Shown in pieces: positions 16,303 through 26,757 of a stretch of 64,000 nt of DNA. The position numbers and the translations under genes were made by a program. Position 1 is the first letter of the stretch; the number at the start of each line of letters is the position of its first letter. This DNA comes from Ch71 sp050945695 (lineage in GTDB: Bacteria > Chloroflexota > Anaerolineae > DRVO01). The DNA lies in assembly GCA_050945695.1 (NCBI GenBank), contig JBMNTK010000001.1:13769-77768 (forward strand), written 5' to 3'. The notes below the pieces were generated by a model, which was given only the letters and a program-made list of their open reading frames with translations, was not told the origin of the DNA and made no database searches.

Positions 16303-17217
16303 ATGCCGGAGTTCTGCGACTACGAGGGCAGCGACTACAAGCAGCGCTTCTGGACCAAGGAGCGCCAATACGAGGACCTGGTGGAGCGCAAGGCGCTGTC
16401 TGCCCTGCTCCCACCGCGGGGCTCGGCCGTGGCCGAGCTGGGGGCCGGGTTTGGCCGGTTGGCCGACCTCTATGCCGGGTACGAGAGGGTGTTCCTGGTG
16501 GACTTCTCCCGCACTCTCCTGCGCCAGGCCCGTCAGGACCGCTCCGACGACCCGCGCTTCACCTACGTGGCGGCGGACATCCGGCGCCTGCCCCTGGCGG
16601 CCAACGCCTTCGATGCCGTGGTCACCGTACGGGTGCTACATCACCTGCGCGACATCCGGCCGGCGCTGGCGGAGGCGCACCGCATCCTGCGGCCCGAGGC
16701 CCCGTACCTGCTGGAGTTTGCCAACAAGCGCCACCTCAAGTCCGTGGCCCGTTATCTCCTGCGCCGGCAGGAGTGGAACCCCTTCGCCCTCGAGCCGGTA
16801 GAGTTCGTCGAGCTCAACTTCGACTTCCACCCCGCCTACATCCGGGCTCACCTGGACGAGGCGGGGCTGGCCTTCGAGACCTGGACCGCCCTGTCGCTGT
16901 TTCGTTGGCAGCCGCTAAAGCGCCGCTTCTCCCCTCAGCGGCTGGCCGCACTCGAGGGTCTGCTCAGGCCCCTGGCGTCGCTCTATCCCCTAACACCGAG
17001 CGTCCTGCTACGTGCCCGGGCCCGCAAGCCGGCCGCCCAGGCGCCTGCCCACCTGCTGGCCTGCCCCGAATGTCACGGGCCCCTGGAGGAGGAGCCCCGC
17101 CGAGTCGTGTGCCCCGCCTGCCGGCTCCAATGGCCGGTGAGCGATGGCATCCTGGACTTCAAGGAGCCCGGCCGGCCCCTGGAGCGTGTATACGGGTCAC
17201 GCGTCGAGAGACGCTGA
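16303..17217 (+). CDS. SAM-dependent methyltransferase fused to a Trm112-like zinc domain
   Basis: Protein of 304 residues. The first 200 are a class I methyltransferase: motif I VAELGAGFG (about residues 42-50), a second-strand acid in VFLVDFS, AADIRRLPLAANAFD, then VRVLHHL. The last 55 residues are a Trm112-like zinc ribbon with CPECHGP and CPACRLQWPV and a closing DGILDF. Substrate unknown. ATG 16303 has GGGAGA upstream; the GTG at 16279 would start inside the parS site and is rejected. Confidence 0.87.
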   Translation: MPEFCDYEGSDYKQRFWTKERQYEDLVERKALSALLPPRGSAVAELGAGFGRLADLYAGYERVFLVDFSRTLLRQARQDRSDDPRFTYVAADIRRLPLAANAFDAVVTVRVLHHLRDIRPALAEAHRILRPEAPYLLEFANKRHLKSVARYLLRRQEWNPFALEPVEFVELNFDFHPAYIRAHLDEAGLAFETWTALSLFRWQPLKRRFSPQRLAALEGLLRPLASLYPLTPSVLLRARARKPAAQAPAHLLACPECHGPLEEEPRRVVCPACRLQWPVSDGILDFKEPGRPLERVYGSRVERR

Positions 17218-17326
17218 TGTGAGCCAGGAGCCTGCTCAGCTGGGCAGGCAGCTCCAGCCACGGGGTCTGCGTGGTCTCCAGGTCGTGGGTTCTACAGGGC
17301 GAACGGTCGCGGAAGGGGCGCTACCC

Positions 17327-19147
17327 TCAGGTTAGCGCCATCTGGGTGTGGTAGAGGCGGCTGTAGAGGCCGTCGGCGGCCAGAAGCTCCTCGTGGGTCC
17401 CTTCCTCCACGATCTGACCGCCCTCCAGGGCGATGATCCGATCCACCTCGCGCACCGTGGCCAATCGGTGAGCGATCACGATGGCGCTGCGGCCGGATAG
17501 AAGCTCGTTCATCGCCTCTTGGATGAGCCGCTCGGTCTGGGTGTCCACGCTGGAGGTGGCCTCGTCCAGGATCACCAGGCTAGGCCGAGTAAACATCGCT
17601 CGGGCTAGACAGATGAGCTGGCGCTGGCCCAGCGAGATGTTCACCGCCCCCTCCTGCACCCAGGTATCGTACCCCTGGGGGAGAGTCTCGATGAAGACGT
17701 CCGCCCGGGCCAAGCGGGCCGCCTCTCGCACCTCCTCGTCGGTGGCCTCGGGGCGGCCGTAGCGGATGTTGTCGGCGATAGAGGCGGCGAAGAGGAATGG
17801 CTCCTGGGGCACCACGCCCAGTTGCCGCCGAAGCGAGGTGAGCTTGATATGCCGAACGTCGTTGCCGTCCAGGAGCACCGCGCCGCTGTCCACGTCGTAG
17901 TAGCGGGCAGCCAGCTTGGCGATGGTGCTCTTGCCGGCGCCGGTGGGCCCCACGATAGCTACCCGCTCGCCGGGAGCAATGCGGAAGGACACCCCCTTCA
18001 GCACCGGCTCCTCGCGGTCGTAGGAGAAGACCACGTCCCGGAACTCCACCTCACCGGCCACCTCGGTCAGCTCCAGGGCATCTGGGGCATCCACGATCCG
18101 GGGCGGGGTATCGAGAAGCCGCAGGATGCGCTCGCCGCCGGCTGCCGCCGACTGGACGGTGGTGAAGAGCTGGCTGAGCTCCTGGATGGGGGCAAAGAAG
18201 CGGGTTACGTAGGTGAGGAAGGCCACGATAGTGCCCACCGATACCGATCCCGCCATCGCCCAGAGCCCACCGAACCACAGGACGATGAGTGAGGCCCCCG
18301 CCGCCAGCAGGTCCACCGCGGGCCGGAAGGCGAAGGCCAGGGCCAGCGCGGCCACGTTGGCATCTCGGTTCTCGCGGTTGGTGTGCTCAAACTGCCGGGT
18401 GGCCCGGTCCTCCTCGGCGAAGGCCTTGATCACCCGCACGGTAGAGAGGTCCTCGGCCAGCCGACCCACCATCGCCCCGATCTTCTGGCGCGTGCGCCGA
18501 TAGCTGCGGGCTGCCCGGTGGGAGAACCACCAGGTAAGCAGCACCATGAACGGCAGGACACAGAACGACAGCAGAGCCAGGCGAGCATGGAGGCTCAGCA
18601 TGATGGCGATGATGCCGGTAAGCATGAGCACATCGGAGGCTAAGGTGATGACACCGCTAGCCAGCAGCTCGTTGATGACCGACACGTCGTTGACCACGTA
18701 GGAGATGAGCCGCCCGGCGTCTTCGTGGTCGTAGAAGGACATGTCCAGCCGCTGCATGTGCTCGAAGAGGCGGCTGCGCATGTCCCGCAGCACTGCCTGG
18801 CCCATCTCACCCACCAGGAGCTCCTGGTGAGCGGAGGCATAGGCGCCGATCAGATAGGTGGCCAGCAACGCCAGCGCTATCCGGTCCAGCCCGGCCACGT
18901 CGCCGGTAGCTATCTGCTTGTCAATGATGTAGCGGATGAGGTAAGGGCCCACCAGTTGGGCCCCGGAGGACACGACCATCACCCCCAGAGCGGCCAGTAG
19001 CGTCTTCCAGTAGGGACGGACGAACCGAAACAGGCGTCGCAGAGCCCTCCAGTTGAGGCCTTCGGCCTCCTCGCCCGTTCCATAGGCCCGCAGCATCCCC
19101 AGCGGGCCGCCGCGCATCCCGGCGCTCATGAAACCCACGAATGGCAC
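17327..19147 (-). CDS. ABC exporter subunit with catalytic Walker B Glu and degenerate signature
   Basis: Half-transporter of 606 residues (six-helix membrane domain then NBD). Walker A is GPTGAGKS (about 400-407), the signature is ISLGQ (504-508) instead of LSGGQ, Walker B is LVILDEATSS with catalytic Glu529, and the H-loop His560 is present. It pairs with the upstream-encoded subunit, which has the opposite set of changes, as in TM287/288 and BmrCD heterodimers. Exact start uncertain: GTG 19147 lies too close to AGGAG, and GTG 19138 has better spacing. Third gene of the MarR operon. Multidrug or lipid export is inferred. Confidence 0.93.
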   Translation of the reverse strand: MPFVGFMSAGMRGGPLGMLRAYGTGEEAEGLNWRALRRLFRFVRPYWKTLLAALGVMVVSSGAQLVGPYLIRYIIDKQIATGDVAGLDRIALALLATYLIGAYASAHQELLVGEMGQAVLRDMRSRLFEHMQRLDMSFYDHEDAGRLISYVVNDVSVINELLASGVITLASDVLMLTGIIAIMLSLHARLALLSFCVLPFMVLLTWWFSHRAARSYRRTRQKIGAMVGRLAEDLSTVRVIKAFAEEDRATRQFEHTNRENRDANVAALALAFAFRPAVDLLAAGASLIVLWFGGLWAMAGSVSVGTIVAFLTYVTRFFAPIQELSQLFTTVQSAAAGGERILRLLDTPPRIVDAPDALELTEVAGEVEFRDVVFSYDREEPVLKGVSFRIAPGERVAIVGPTGAGKSTIAKLAARYYDVDSGAVLLDGNDVRHIKLTSLRRQLGVVPQEPFLFAASIADNIRYGRPEATDEEVREAARLARADVFIETLPQGYDTWVQEGAVNISLGQRQLICLARAMFTRPSLVILDEATSSVDTQTERLIQEAMNELLSGRSAIVIAHRLATVREVDRIIALEGGQIVEEGTHEELLAADGLYSRLYHTQMALT

Positions 19148-19244
19148 TCCTGATATGATCTACCCCCAAGCGCGGGTGGGTCGTGGGTGGGCAACTCCCC
19201 CACCCTGGTCTGGTACCGAGGGGTGCGGGCCCGCGACAGCCGGC

Positions 19245-20993
<1,749 letters not shown>

Positions 20994-20996
20994 ACA

Positions 20997-21473
20997 CTAG
21001 TCTTCGCCGGGCGAAGAGCTCTGCTGGGCCAGTTGTGCCCTTTCCTCCTGAGCTAGGATGTCGTTGAGGGCAGCCACGCCCTGGCTGACCGCGGCCAGGT
21101 CTTCCTCGCCAAGCTGCGCCAGGAGCTCACCGACGGAGCCCGTCGCTCGCTGCTCGAGTTCAGCCTGCACTGCGCGTCCCCGGTCCGTGAGCCCCACGTA
21201 GACCAGCCGGCGGTCAACCTTGGAGCGCCACCGCTCCACCCAGCCCCGATCCACCAACACGTCCAGGATCTTGGTGGCGGTAGGCAAGGTGACGGCGTTC
21301 CACTCCGCCAGTTCGGACACGGTGGCCTCACCCTGCAAGAGCCTACGCAGGATGCGATACTGGGAGGGCGACACGCTCACACCGTCGGATCCCTCAGCCA
21401 GATCGGCCTTGACGATACGCATGAGCTGAAGCACCAGGTACAACAGCGCCGAAGAGACTGATTCCTGTCCCAC
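20997..21473 (-). CDS. MarR-family transcriptional regulator
   Basis: Protein of 158 residues with a winged helix: SPSQYRILRRLLQGEATVS, NAVTLPTATKILDVLVDRGW (recognition helix) and a wing at RSKVDRRLVYVGLT. MarR proteins repress neighbouring efflux genes until a ligand binds. It is the first gene of the operon with the heterodimeric exporter. GTG start at 21473 behind GGGGTGA. An operator is expected in the roughly 100 bases upstream but no clear palindrome was identified. Confidence 0.92.
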   Translation of the reverse strand: MGQESVSSALLYLVLQLMRIVKADLAEGSDGVSVSPSQYRILRRLLQGEATVSELAEWNAVTLPTATKILDVLVDRGWVERWRSKVDRRLVYVGLTDRGRAVQAELEQRATGSVGELLAQLGEEDLAAVSQGVAALNDILAQEERAQLAQQSSSPGED

Positions 21474-21829
21474 TAGCTCACCCCTGCAGTCTAAACTGAA
21501 TGTAAGAATACGGAAGCATCGCTAACAGTCAAACCGGCGACAAGGACTGGTACGGATGTGGGGCCAGCTAGAAGGTCCTCTCCCCCGGACAGCGCCATTT
21601 GGCACGGCGAAATCGCAGTCTCTCATGAGCCGAGAGGGGGAGTGTTGGGGCTAGGTCGGCCGTTCTTCCGCATCGGGGCCAAGACCACGGTGGAGTGCTC
21701 CGGACCCGGCTGCTACGGTTGCCCGAGGAAGAACGCCGATAGGCAAGAGGTGCCCCCAGGCCATCTGCTAAGAACCCAGAACCTGGGGGCGGGGGTAGCG
21801 GCCGGAGGCCGGCCGCATCAGTGAGGGCA
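21474..21829. other. Intergenic region between two minus-strand operons
   Basis: About 355 bases with no supportable gene. It contains the presumed promoter of the marR operon near 21474-21540 and, at 21798-21816, a perfect GCGGCCGG/CCGGCCGC hairpin with a 3-base loop lying after the pentapeptide operon. No T-run follows, so termination there is only possible. Confidence 0.55.
21798..21816 (-). terminator. Possible terminator hairpin after the DUF2089 operon
   Basis: Stem GCGGCCGG (21798-21805) with CCGGCCGC (21809-21816), loop AGG, about 14 bases beyond the stop at 21830. Lacks a U-tract. Confidence 0.35.
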
Positions 21830-22039
21830 CTAGAGGTGCGGCAGTGCTGCGGGAGCTGCCTTGGCCTGCAGCCACAGGCCCACGAGTATCAGGACCCGGC
21901 CCGCCACCGCTGCTAGTGGCTTCCAGCGCTGCCCGGCGCCGGGGGCAACGGTCCGCAACCAACGCTCGCGCCGGGCTTCGGCTTCATATCGCGCCTGAGT
22001 GCGTCTTGCCAGTGCATCTAGCGCATACAGGTTGACCAT
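21830..22039 (-). CDS. Small protein with C-terminal membrane helix
   Basis: Sixty-nine residues: a basic amphipathic N-terminal half (ALDALARRTQARYEAEARRE) followed by a hydrophobic helix (about residues 44-62). ATG 22039 has GAGGTGG upstream; the GTG at 22048 overlaps that site and is less likely. Last gene of the DUF2089-pentapeptide operon. No family recognised; a tail-anchored accessory protein is possible. Confidence 0.65.
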   Translation of the reverse strand: MVNLYALDALARRTQARYEAEARRERWLRTVAPGAGQRWKPLAAVAGRVLILVGLWLQAKAAPAALPHL

Positions 22040-22087
22040 AACGTCCACCTCTTACCAACTGACTCAGGGCGGCGCGCCCCGTCAGCT

Positions 22088-22687
22088 TCAGCTCTCTAGG
22101 CGGGCCTGCGCCAGCTGGCGCAGGCGTTCTTCCGTCAGGCTGGCGCCGGTCAGGTCGAGCCCGCTCAGATCGAGCCCCTGCAGGTTGGCGCCCTCCTCAA
22201 TGTGGGCCCCGGTCAGGTCAGAGCTCTCCAGGGTGGCTCCCTGGAGGTTGACCCGGCGGAGCACTGCCCCGGTCAGGTCGGCGCGGTGCAGGCTGGCCTC
22301 CTGGAGGTTGGCCTCGGGCATGATCGCGCCCGTGAGGTCGGCCCCGCTGAGGTTGGCGTCCTGGGCATTGACGCGCCGGAGATCCGCCCCCGTGAGGTCC
22401 GTCCCTCGCAGGTCGGCACCCTCGAAGTTGGCGTCCCGCAGGTTGGCCCCCGTGAAGTCTGCGCCCTCGAGCCTGGCCTCGCGGAGCCGTACTCCCTTGA
22501 GGTCCGCCCCGCTGACATCTCCCAGCTCGAGCCGCCGCCTGGTTGAAGCGGGGCCGCCACGGCCCCGCCCAAGGGTGGGATCATCGGAGCGCCGATCCCC
22601 CAGGGCCTCGAGCAGCTCCTCGGCTTCGTCGGCGGTGATCCGGCCTTCTTCGAGCATTCGCAGTATCCGCATCCGCTCTTCGTTCAC
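22088..22687 (-). CDS. Pentapeptide-repeat protein with N-terminal SHOCT-like module (shorter paralogue)
   Basis: Protein of 199 residues. Residues about 3-30 (ERMRILRMLEEGRITADEAE) form a SHOCT-like helix pair, and from about 55 onward some 24 pentapeptide repeats of the A(D/N)LxG type should build a right-handed quadrilateral beta-helix. It ends with LDLSGLDLTGASL and a helical cap. GTG 22687 is chosen because GGAGGG precedes it. Its longer paralogue lies 22 bp upstream. Pentapeptide proteins can mimic DNA or act as scaffolds; the role here is unknown. Confidence 0.88.
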   Translation of the reverse strand: MNEERMRILRMLEEGRITADEAEELLEALGDRRSDDPTLGRGRGGPASTRRRLELGDVSGADLKGVRLREARLEGADFTGANLRDANFEGADLRGTDLTGADLRRVNAQDANLSGADLTGAIMPEANLQEASLHRADLTGAVLRRVNLQGATLESSDLTGAHIEEGANLQGLDLSGLDLTGASLTEERLRQLAQARLES

Positions 22688-22709
22688 GCCTGTCCCTCCA
22701 CCGACCACC

Positions 22710-23777
22710 TTACTGACCCTGGTGCCTCTCCCGAAGCGCGCGCACGGTCTCTGAGTTCAGGTGCATTCCGACCAGGCTGATGTCTTGTAAGTCCAGGCCG
22801 CTCAGATCGGCCCCTTCGGTAAAGACCGTGCCCATCAGGTCCGCGTCGGTGAGGTCTGCGCCCTGCAGGTTGGCCTTGGGCAGCACTGCCCCCATGAGGT
22901 TGGCGTCGGCCAGGATGGCACCCTGGAGGTTGGCCCCGGTGAGTATGGCTCCCATCAGGTTGGCGTCGCGCAGGTCGGCCCCTTCGAGGTTGGCGCCCTC
23001 CAGTATCGCTCCATAGAGGTTGGCGTCACGGAGGTCAGCGTTGCGCAGGTTAGCGCCCTTGAGGACTGCCCCTTCCAGGTTGGCGTCCTCGAGCCTGGCC
23101 CCATCGAGGATCGCGTCCATCAGGACGGCGCCCGCGAACTGCTGGGTGTTGCCCTGCCGGCGGGCCTCCCGGTCTAGCCGGGCGGCGAGGCGCTCCAGTT
23201 CGGCGGACAGGCGACGGAGCGCGGTCTCGATCTGGGGCTGGACGTCGCGCACCGTCTGCTCGGTAGCGTCCCGCACCGACTCCACCAGGCGGTCTACCTC
23301 GTCTCCTATGCGCCGCCCCTGCTCGGAGTCAACCGCATCGTTGATCGCCCGGCTGACTTGCTCGGCCAGCCTACTGGCCTCGATCTCGAAGGCCCTCCAC
23401 CTCTCCGAGCTGAAGCCTGCCCGGACGGCCTCGCTGATGCTGGCGCCCAGGTTCTCCAGCTCCTCTTCCACCTCGCCCCAGGTAGCCTCGGCCCTTTTGC
23501 TGTCCTGGGCGCCAGGGGCCTCCTGCTGCTCAGTGGTGGGCTCGGCTTCCTGGATAGGGGTGGCGACGGGCTCGGGCTCCTGCACGGAGGGAGCGATGGG
23601 CTCGACTTCCGGCATAGGGGCAGCGGCTGCCTCAGTCAGCACCTGCGCCGCCGGCTGGTCCGGCTCCTGTGACAGCAGCGGCTCCTCGTCTAGGGCCTCC
23701 AGGAGACCGTTGGCCTCCTCGGTGCTGATCCTGCCCTCTTCCAACATCCTCAATACTCTCATGCGCTCTTCGCTCAT
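22710..23777 (-). CDS. Pentapeptide-repeat protein with SHOCT-like module and long amphipathic region (longer paralogue)
   Basis: Protein of 355 residues. The N-terminal module (SEERMRVLRMLEEGRISTEE) is nearly identical to that of its neighbour. An acidic Pro/Glu/Val linker (about 38-90) follows, then a long amphipathic, partly coiled-coil stretch (about 95-215, ending LERLAARLDREARRQ), then about 25 pentapeptide repeats and a C-terminal cap. ATG 23777 has GGAGGG upstream; the longer reading from 23915 lacks support. The amphipathic segment could bind membrane or partner proteins. Envelope-stress function is inferred from the YvlB/LiaX-like module. Confidence 0.88.
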   Translation of the reverse strand: MSEERMRVLRMLEEGRISTEEANGLLEALDEEPLLSQEPDQPAAQVLTEAAAAPMPEVEPIAPSVQEPEPVATPIQEAEPTTEQQEAPGAQDSKRAEATWGEVEEELENLGASISEAVRAGFSSERWRAFEIEASRLAEQVSRAINDAVDSEQGRRIGDEVDRLVESVRDATEQTVRDVQPQIETALRRLSAELERLAARLDREARRQGNTQQFAGAVLMDAILDGARLEDANLEGAVLKGANLRNADLRDANLYGAILEGANLEGADLRDANLMGAILTGANLQGAILADANLMGAVLPKANLQGADLTDADLMGTVFTEGADLSGLDLQDISLVGMHLNSETVRALRERHQGQ

Positions 23778-23931
23778 GGTCGTCCCTCCCGTCTCGGCCA
23801 CTTCCGGCCCTATCACGCCTTCGCCCTGCACTCGCGACGCGGGGCGCTCGCCAACCAGGCGCTGCCATATCCCTCGAAAAGCTGATCCGCGCGAATTCAG
23901 AACCTCTGCCGCCATGCTGGCCTCTCCTTGC

Positions 23932-24336
23932 CTAACTCCGTCTACGCTCTGACCCCAGAGCCGAGAGGAGAGCAGCCGCTTCCTTGGCGTCCAACTCCCC
24001 CGCTTCTAGCTGGTCCAGGATCTCCTTGCGGCGCGCTGCCACCTCTTCTGCCGAGGGCGCACCCTCGGCCTCGTCGTATCCCATCTCCTTGATCACCTCG
24101 CTGAGACGGGTGCGTAGTGTCCAGTAGGACTCACCCAGTTCTCGCTCCATCTCCCGCAGATTGCCCCGGCGCCGGACGAAGGACTCCACGAACCGGAGGC
24201 TCTCCGGTGAGAGGTTGCCCAGGGCGCAGGGCTCATAGCGAGCCAGGATGACCGTCTCGCAGTCACAGCACTCCAGACGGGTTGCCTCCAACTTGCCGCC
24301 ACAATTTGGGCACTTGGTCAACATGGTGCGTGCCAT
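23932..24336 (-). CDS. DUF2089-family zinc-ribbon/HTH regulator
   Basis: Protein of 134 residues. An N-terminal zinc ribbon (CPNCGG and CCDCE, about residues 9-27), then a helix-turn-helix (NLREMERELGESYWTLRTRL, about 59-78) and a C-terminal SHOCT-like helix pair (KEILDQLEAGELDAKEAAAL) similar to the N-termini of the two pentapeptide proteins that follow. GGAGGTGA four bases before ATG 24336. First gene of the operon, with a near-consensus promoter just upstream; autoregulation is likely but inferred. Confidence 0.92.
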   Translation of the reverse strand: MARTMLTKCPNCGGKLEATRLECCDCETVILARYEPCALGNLSPESLRFVESFVRRRGNLREMERELGESYWTLRTRLSEVIKEMGYDEAEGAPSAEEVAARRKEILDQLEAGELDAKEAAALLSALGSERRRS

Positions 24337-24362
24337 TCAATCACCTCCGCTCATGTGGCGGG

Positions 24363-24391
24363 AATATACAACGATATTGGCAACGTGTCAA
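24363..24391 (-). promoter_or_regulatory. Near-consensus sigma-70 promoter of the DUF2089 operon
   Basis: On the minus strand: TTGACA (24386-24391), 17-bp spacer, TATATT (24363-24368). Transcription would start near 24356, giving a leader of about 20 bases with GGAGGTGA. The spacer repeats CGTTG at both ends, a possible operator. Confidence 0.8.
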
Positions 24392-24525
24392 GATCATTTG
24401 GGGGAGAACGCAAATCTGGGTGGCAGGGCCAAATCCTGCCGGCCCGTACAGGGCCGAGGAGAGGCTAGCTGGCGATGGCGGGGCGGTGAAGCGCTGGGAT
24501 GCCGCCCCGCCAGGCCTAGAGGTAG

Positions 24526-26631
24526 CTAGGAAGCTGCGACCGGTTGGCCGGCCAATGTGGGTGACTCCTGCCAGGGCTCCCAGAGGACGAGGCTCAGGGC
24601 CTCCTGGGCGCCTGCTTGCCCATAGGCACGGCTCACCTTCTCCAGCTCCTTCGACCATTCCTTCTCGGTGAGGCGTACGCCGTTCTGGTCCACGACGTTG
24701 ATGAGCGTCAGGGGCCGAGGGGCGAGCGCCGCCATGAGATCGGGCAGGTCGTAGGCGGTGAGGGCGCCGGACACGAAGGTGGACGGGTCGGCCGAATAGA
24801 AGCGGCTGGTCGCTACCGACCGGTAGGAGGCCAGGGGGTTGACCAGCGTGACGGCGGCGATGCCCTCGTCGAAGGCAGCGGCGTGGAGCAGCGCCGGGCA
24901 GAGCTCTCCCCGGGCCAGCGCGCTCACGCCCTGGCCGCCAACCTCGAGCCGGCTCGACAGGAACCGGCGGCAACGCACGATGTCACCGGCCTGAACGCCC
25001 ACTACGCTGCGGCCGATCAGCACCCCGGCAAAGGTCTCGAGATACGTTGGCTGTCCCTTGGGGCCGGCGAGCTCCCCGTAGCCGAGCAGATCGGCCGCCA
25101 GCACGGCGTAGCCCTGATCCACCAGCCGCTCGAGCTCCCCGCCCGGGGCCGCATCGGCCTCCTTGCCGGCCGGGGTCAGGTACAGCAGTCCCGGCACGGG
25201 CCCCTCAGCCTCGGGCACCAGGAGTAACGCCGGGATCTGGTAGTCGCCCTCTCCCTTGAGCATGTAGCGCTCGATGCAGTAGCCCTCGCGCCGGTAGCGC
25301 CCGGTGAAGACGGCCTCCGGTTCTCCTGCCGGCTCGACATAACCACACAGACGCCGGGCTGCCGCTACCGGGTCCTGGGCCGCTGCGCCCGGCAGAGACT
25401 GGGCTGCCTTGGCGTTGAGGCTGAAGACGCTCTCGCCGCCCAGCGAGTTGATGACCTGGCCCGTCTCGGTGATGCGCAGCTCCTCGGGGGTGAGGTACTC
25501 CACCTCCTCCTCGGCGGGATCGCCGGGCAGGTCGAGGTAGCGCTGCATGAAGCCGTAGACAGCCTCACGGAGGGCCGGGGTGTAACCGTGAACGTGGTCG
25601 TCCTCAGCCAGCTGGAGGTCCGCCCCATCGCCCAAGGCGGCAAAGGCCCGGCGTGCTTCATCCACCGTCTCTCGGGCGCCCTGGATGCTGAAGAAGTCGC
25701 GGGTGGTGGCCACCACCAGGGTAGGCTTGGGTGCCCGGGCGATGAGCAGGTCGGCGTGGTCCAGCCCCTGGGCGATGCCGGCCGGGAAGTTCTGCTCCGC
25801 GTCCTGCGGGCCGATGGACTCTAGCAGGCGGCGGAAGCCGGCGATGTAGCAGGTCGGGGCCGATGCCGCCACCCGGTCATCGAAAGCGCTCAGGTAGGCC
25901 GTGGCCGTGCCCCCGCCCGACAGGCCGGTGACCCCGATACGGTTGGGGTCCACCTCGTCCCGGGAGGTGAGGTAGTCAATAGCCCGCATCCCGTCCCAGA
26001 TCCAGTAGCGGGCCAGGCTGGAGCCGGTCAGGAAGCACTGGTGGCCGACGTAGGAGTGCTCGGTAGTGGACCCGCCGATGCGGGAGCAGCCGATGGCCGG
26101 GTCGAAATACTGTAGGCGCTCGCCCTGCCCCGGTGGGTCGAAGGTGAAGACGACGAAGCCCTTCTGCACCAGGTTGAGGATGAGCTGCTGGTAGTACCAG
26201 GCGCGGAAGGCGATGTCGGTGTGGCCTATGGGGTTGACGATGCCGGGAGCGGGCTCCTTCAGCCCCTCGGGCACGAACAGGCAGCCGGTGAGGTAGAACC
26301 CCGGCTGTGCCTCCAGGACCACCTTCTCCATGCGGTAGCCAGGCTTGGCTAGGGTCCCTACGGTGCGGGCGTTGAGTGGGGTGCGCTCCGGGAAGGGGCC
26401 CACGGTCTCGAGGAGGCGACGCTTGACGTCATCGCGGTACTCTGCCCACTGCTCTGGGGTCTGGAGAGCGGCGACCGTATCGGCGCGGCGGCGCAGGAGG
26501 TCGAAGGCTTGCCCCACGAGGTGACGATAGAGGGGACTGGCCTGGCCCGAAGGCAGCAGCCACGACGAGAGCACCGACAGATTCTCCGGCTCAGCGGGGG
26601 CAGGGGTGCGGCGCGATCTTACCGATGGCAT
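24526..26631 (-). CDS. Two-domain alpha/beta-hydrolase (acetyl-xylan-esterase-like), second domain degenerate
   Basis: Protein of 701 residues. The first hydrolase domain (about 75-370) has the oxyanion region NPIGHTD, FDPPGQGER, and the nucleophile elbow GLSGGGTA; Asp and His partners are plausible in ATTRDFF and EDDHVHGYTP. A second hydrolase-like domain (about 430-690) has LLYLTPAGKEAD and AADLLGYGE, but its elbow position reads SALARGE with no GxSxG, so it is probably non-catalytic. No secretion signal. ATG 26631 follows GGAGGG; the start at 26682 lacks a site. Substrate unknown. Confidence 0.82.
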   Translation of the reverse strand: MPSVRSRRTPAPAEPENLSVLSSWLLPSGQASPLYRHLVGQAFDLLRRRADTVAALQTPEQWAEYRDDVKRRLLETVGPFPERTPLNARTVGTLAKPGYRMEKVVLEAQPGFYLTGCLFVPEGLKEPAPGIVNPIGHTDIAFRAWYYQQLILNLVQKGFVVFTFDPPGQGERLQYFDPAIGCSRIGGSTTEHSYVGHQCFLTGSSLARYWIWDGMRAIDYLTSRDEVDPNRIGVTGLSGGGTATAYLSAFDDRVAASAPTCYIAGFRRLLESIGPQDAEQNFPAGIAQGLDHADLLIARAPKPTLVVATTRDFFSIQGARETVDEARRAFAALGDGADLQLAEDDHVHGYTPALREAVYGFMQRYLDLPGDPAEEEVEYLTPEELRITETGQVINSLGGESVFSLNAKAAQSLPGAAAQDPVAAARRLCGYVEPAGEPEAVFTGRYRREGYCIERYMLKGEGDYQIPALLLVPEAEGPVPGLLYLTPAGKEADAAPGGELERLVDQGYAVLAADLLGYGELAGPKGQPTYLETFAGVLIGRSVVGVQAGDIVRCRRFLSSRLEVGGQGVSALARGELCPALLHAAAFDEGIAAVTLVNPLASYRSVATSRFYSADPSTFVSGALTAYDLPDLMAALAPRPLTLINVVDQNGVRLTEKEWSKELEKVSRAYGQAGAQEALSLVLWEPWQESPTLAGQPVAAS

Positions 26632-26757
26632 GGCATTTCCCTCCGGCTTAAGCATTGGCAAGCGGTGGCCGCATGATAGCACTGGTCAGCAGGTCTTTGG
26701 AGCGGGGCCAGGGCCTACCGTATCCTCACCGGCAGGCCCTGCTCAGGAGATGGCGGT

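Noticed and set aside
22140..23110. Regularly spaced DNA repeats resembling a CRISPR array
   Set aside because: They are the 15-bp coding periods of pentapeptide repeats.
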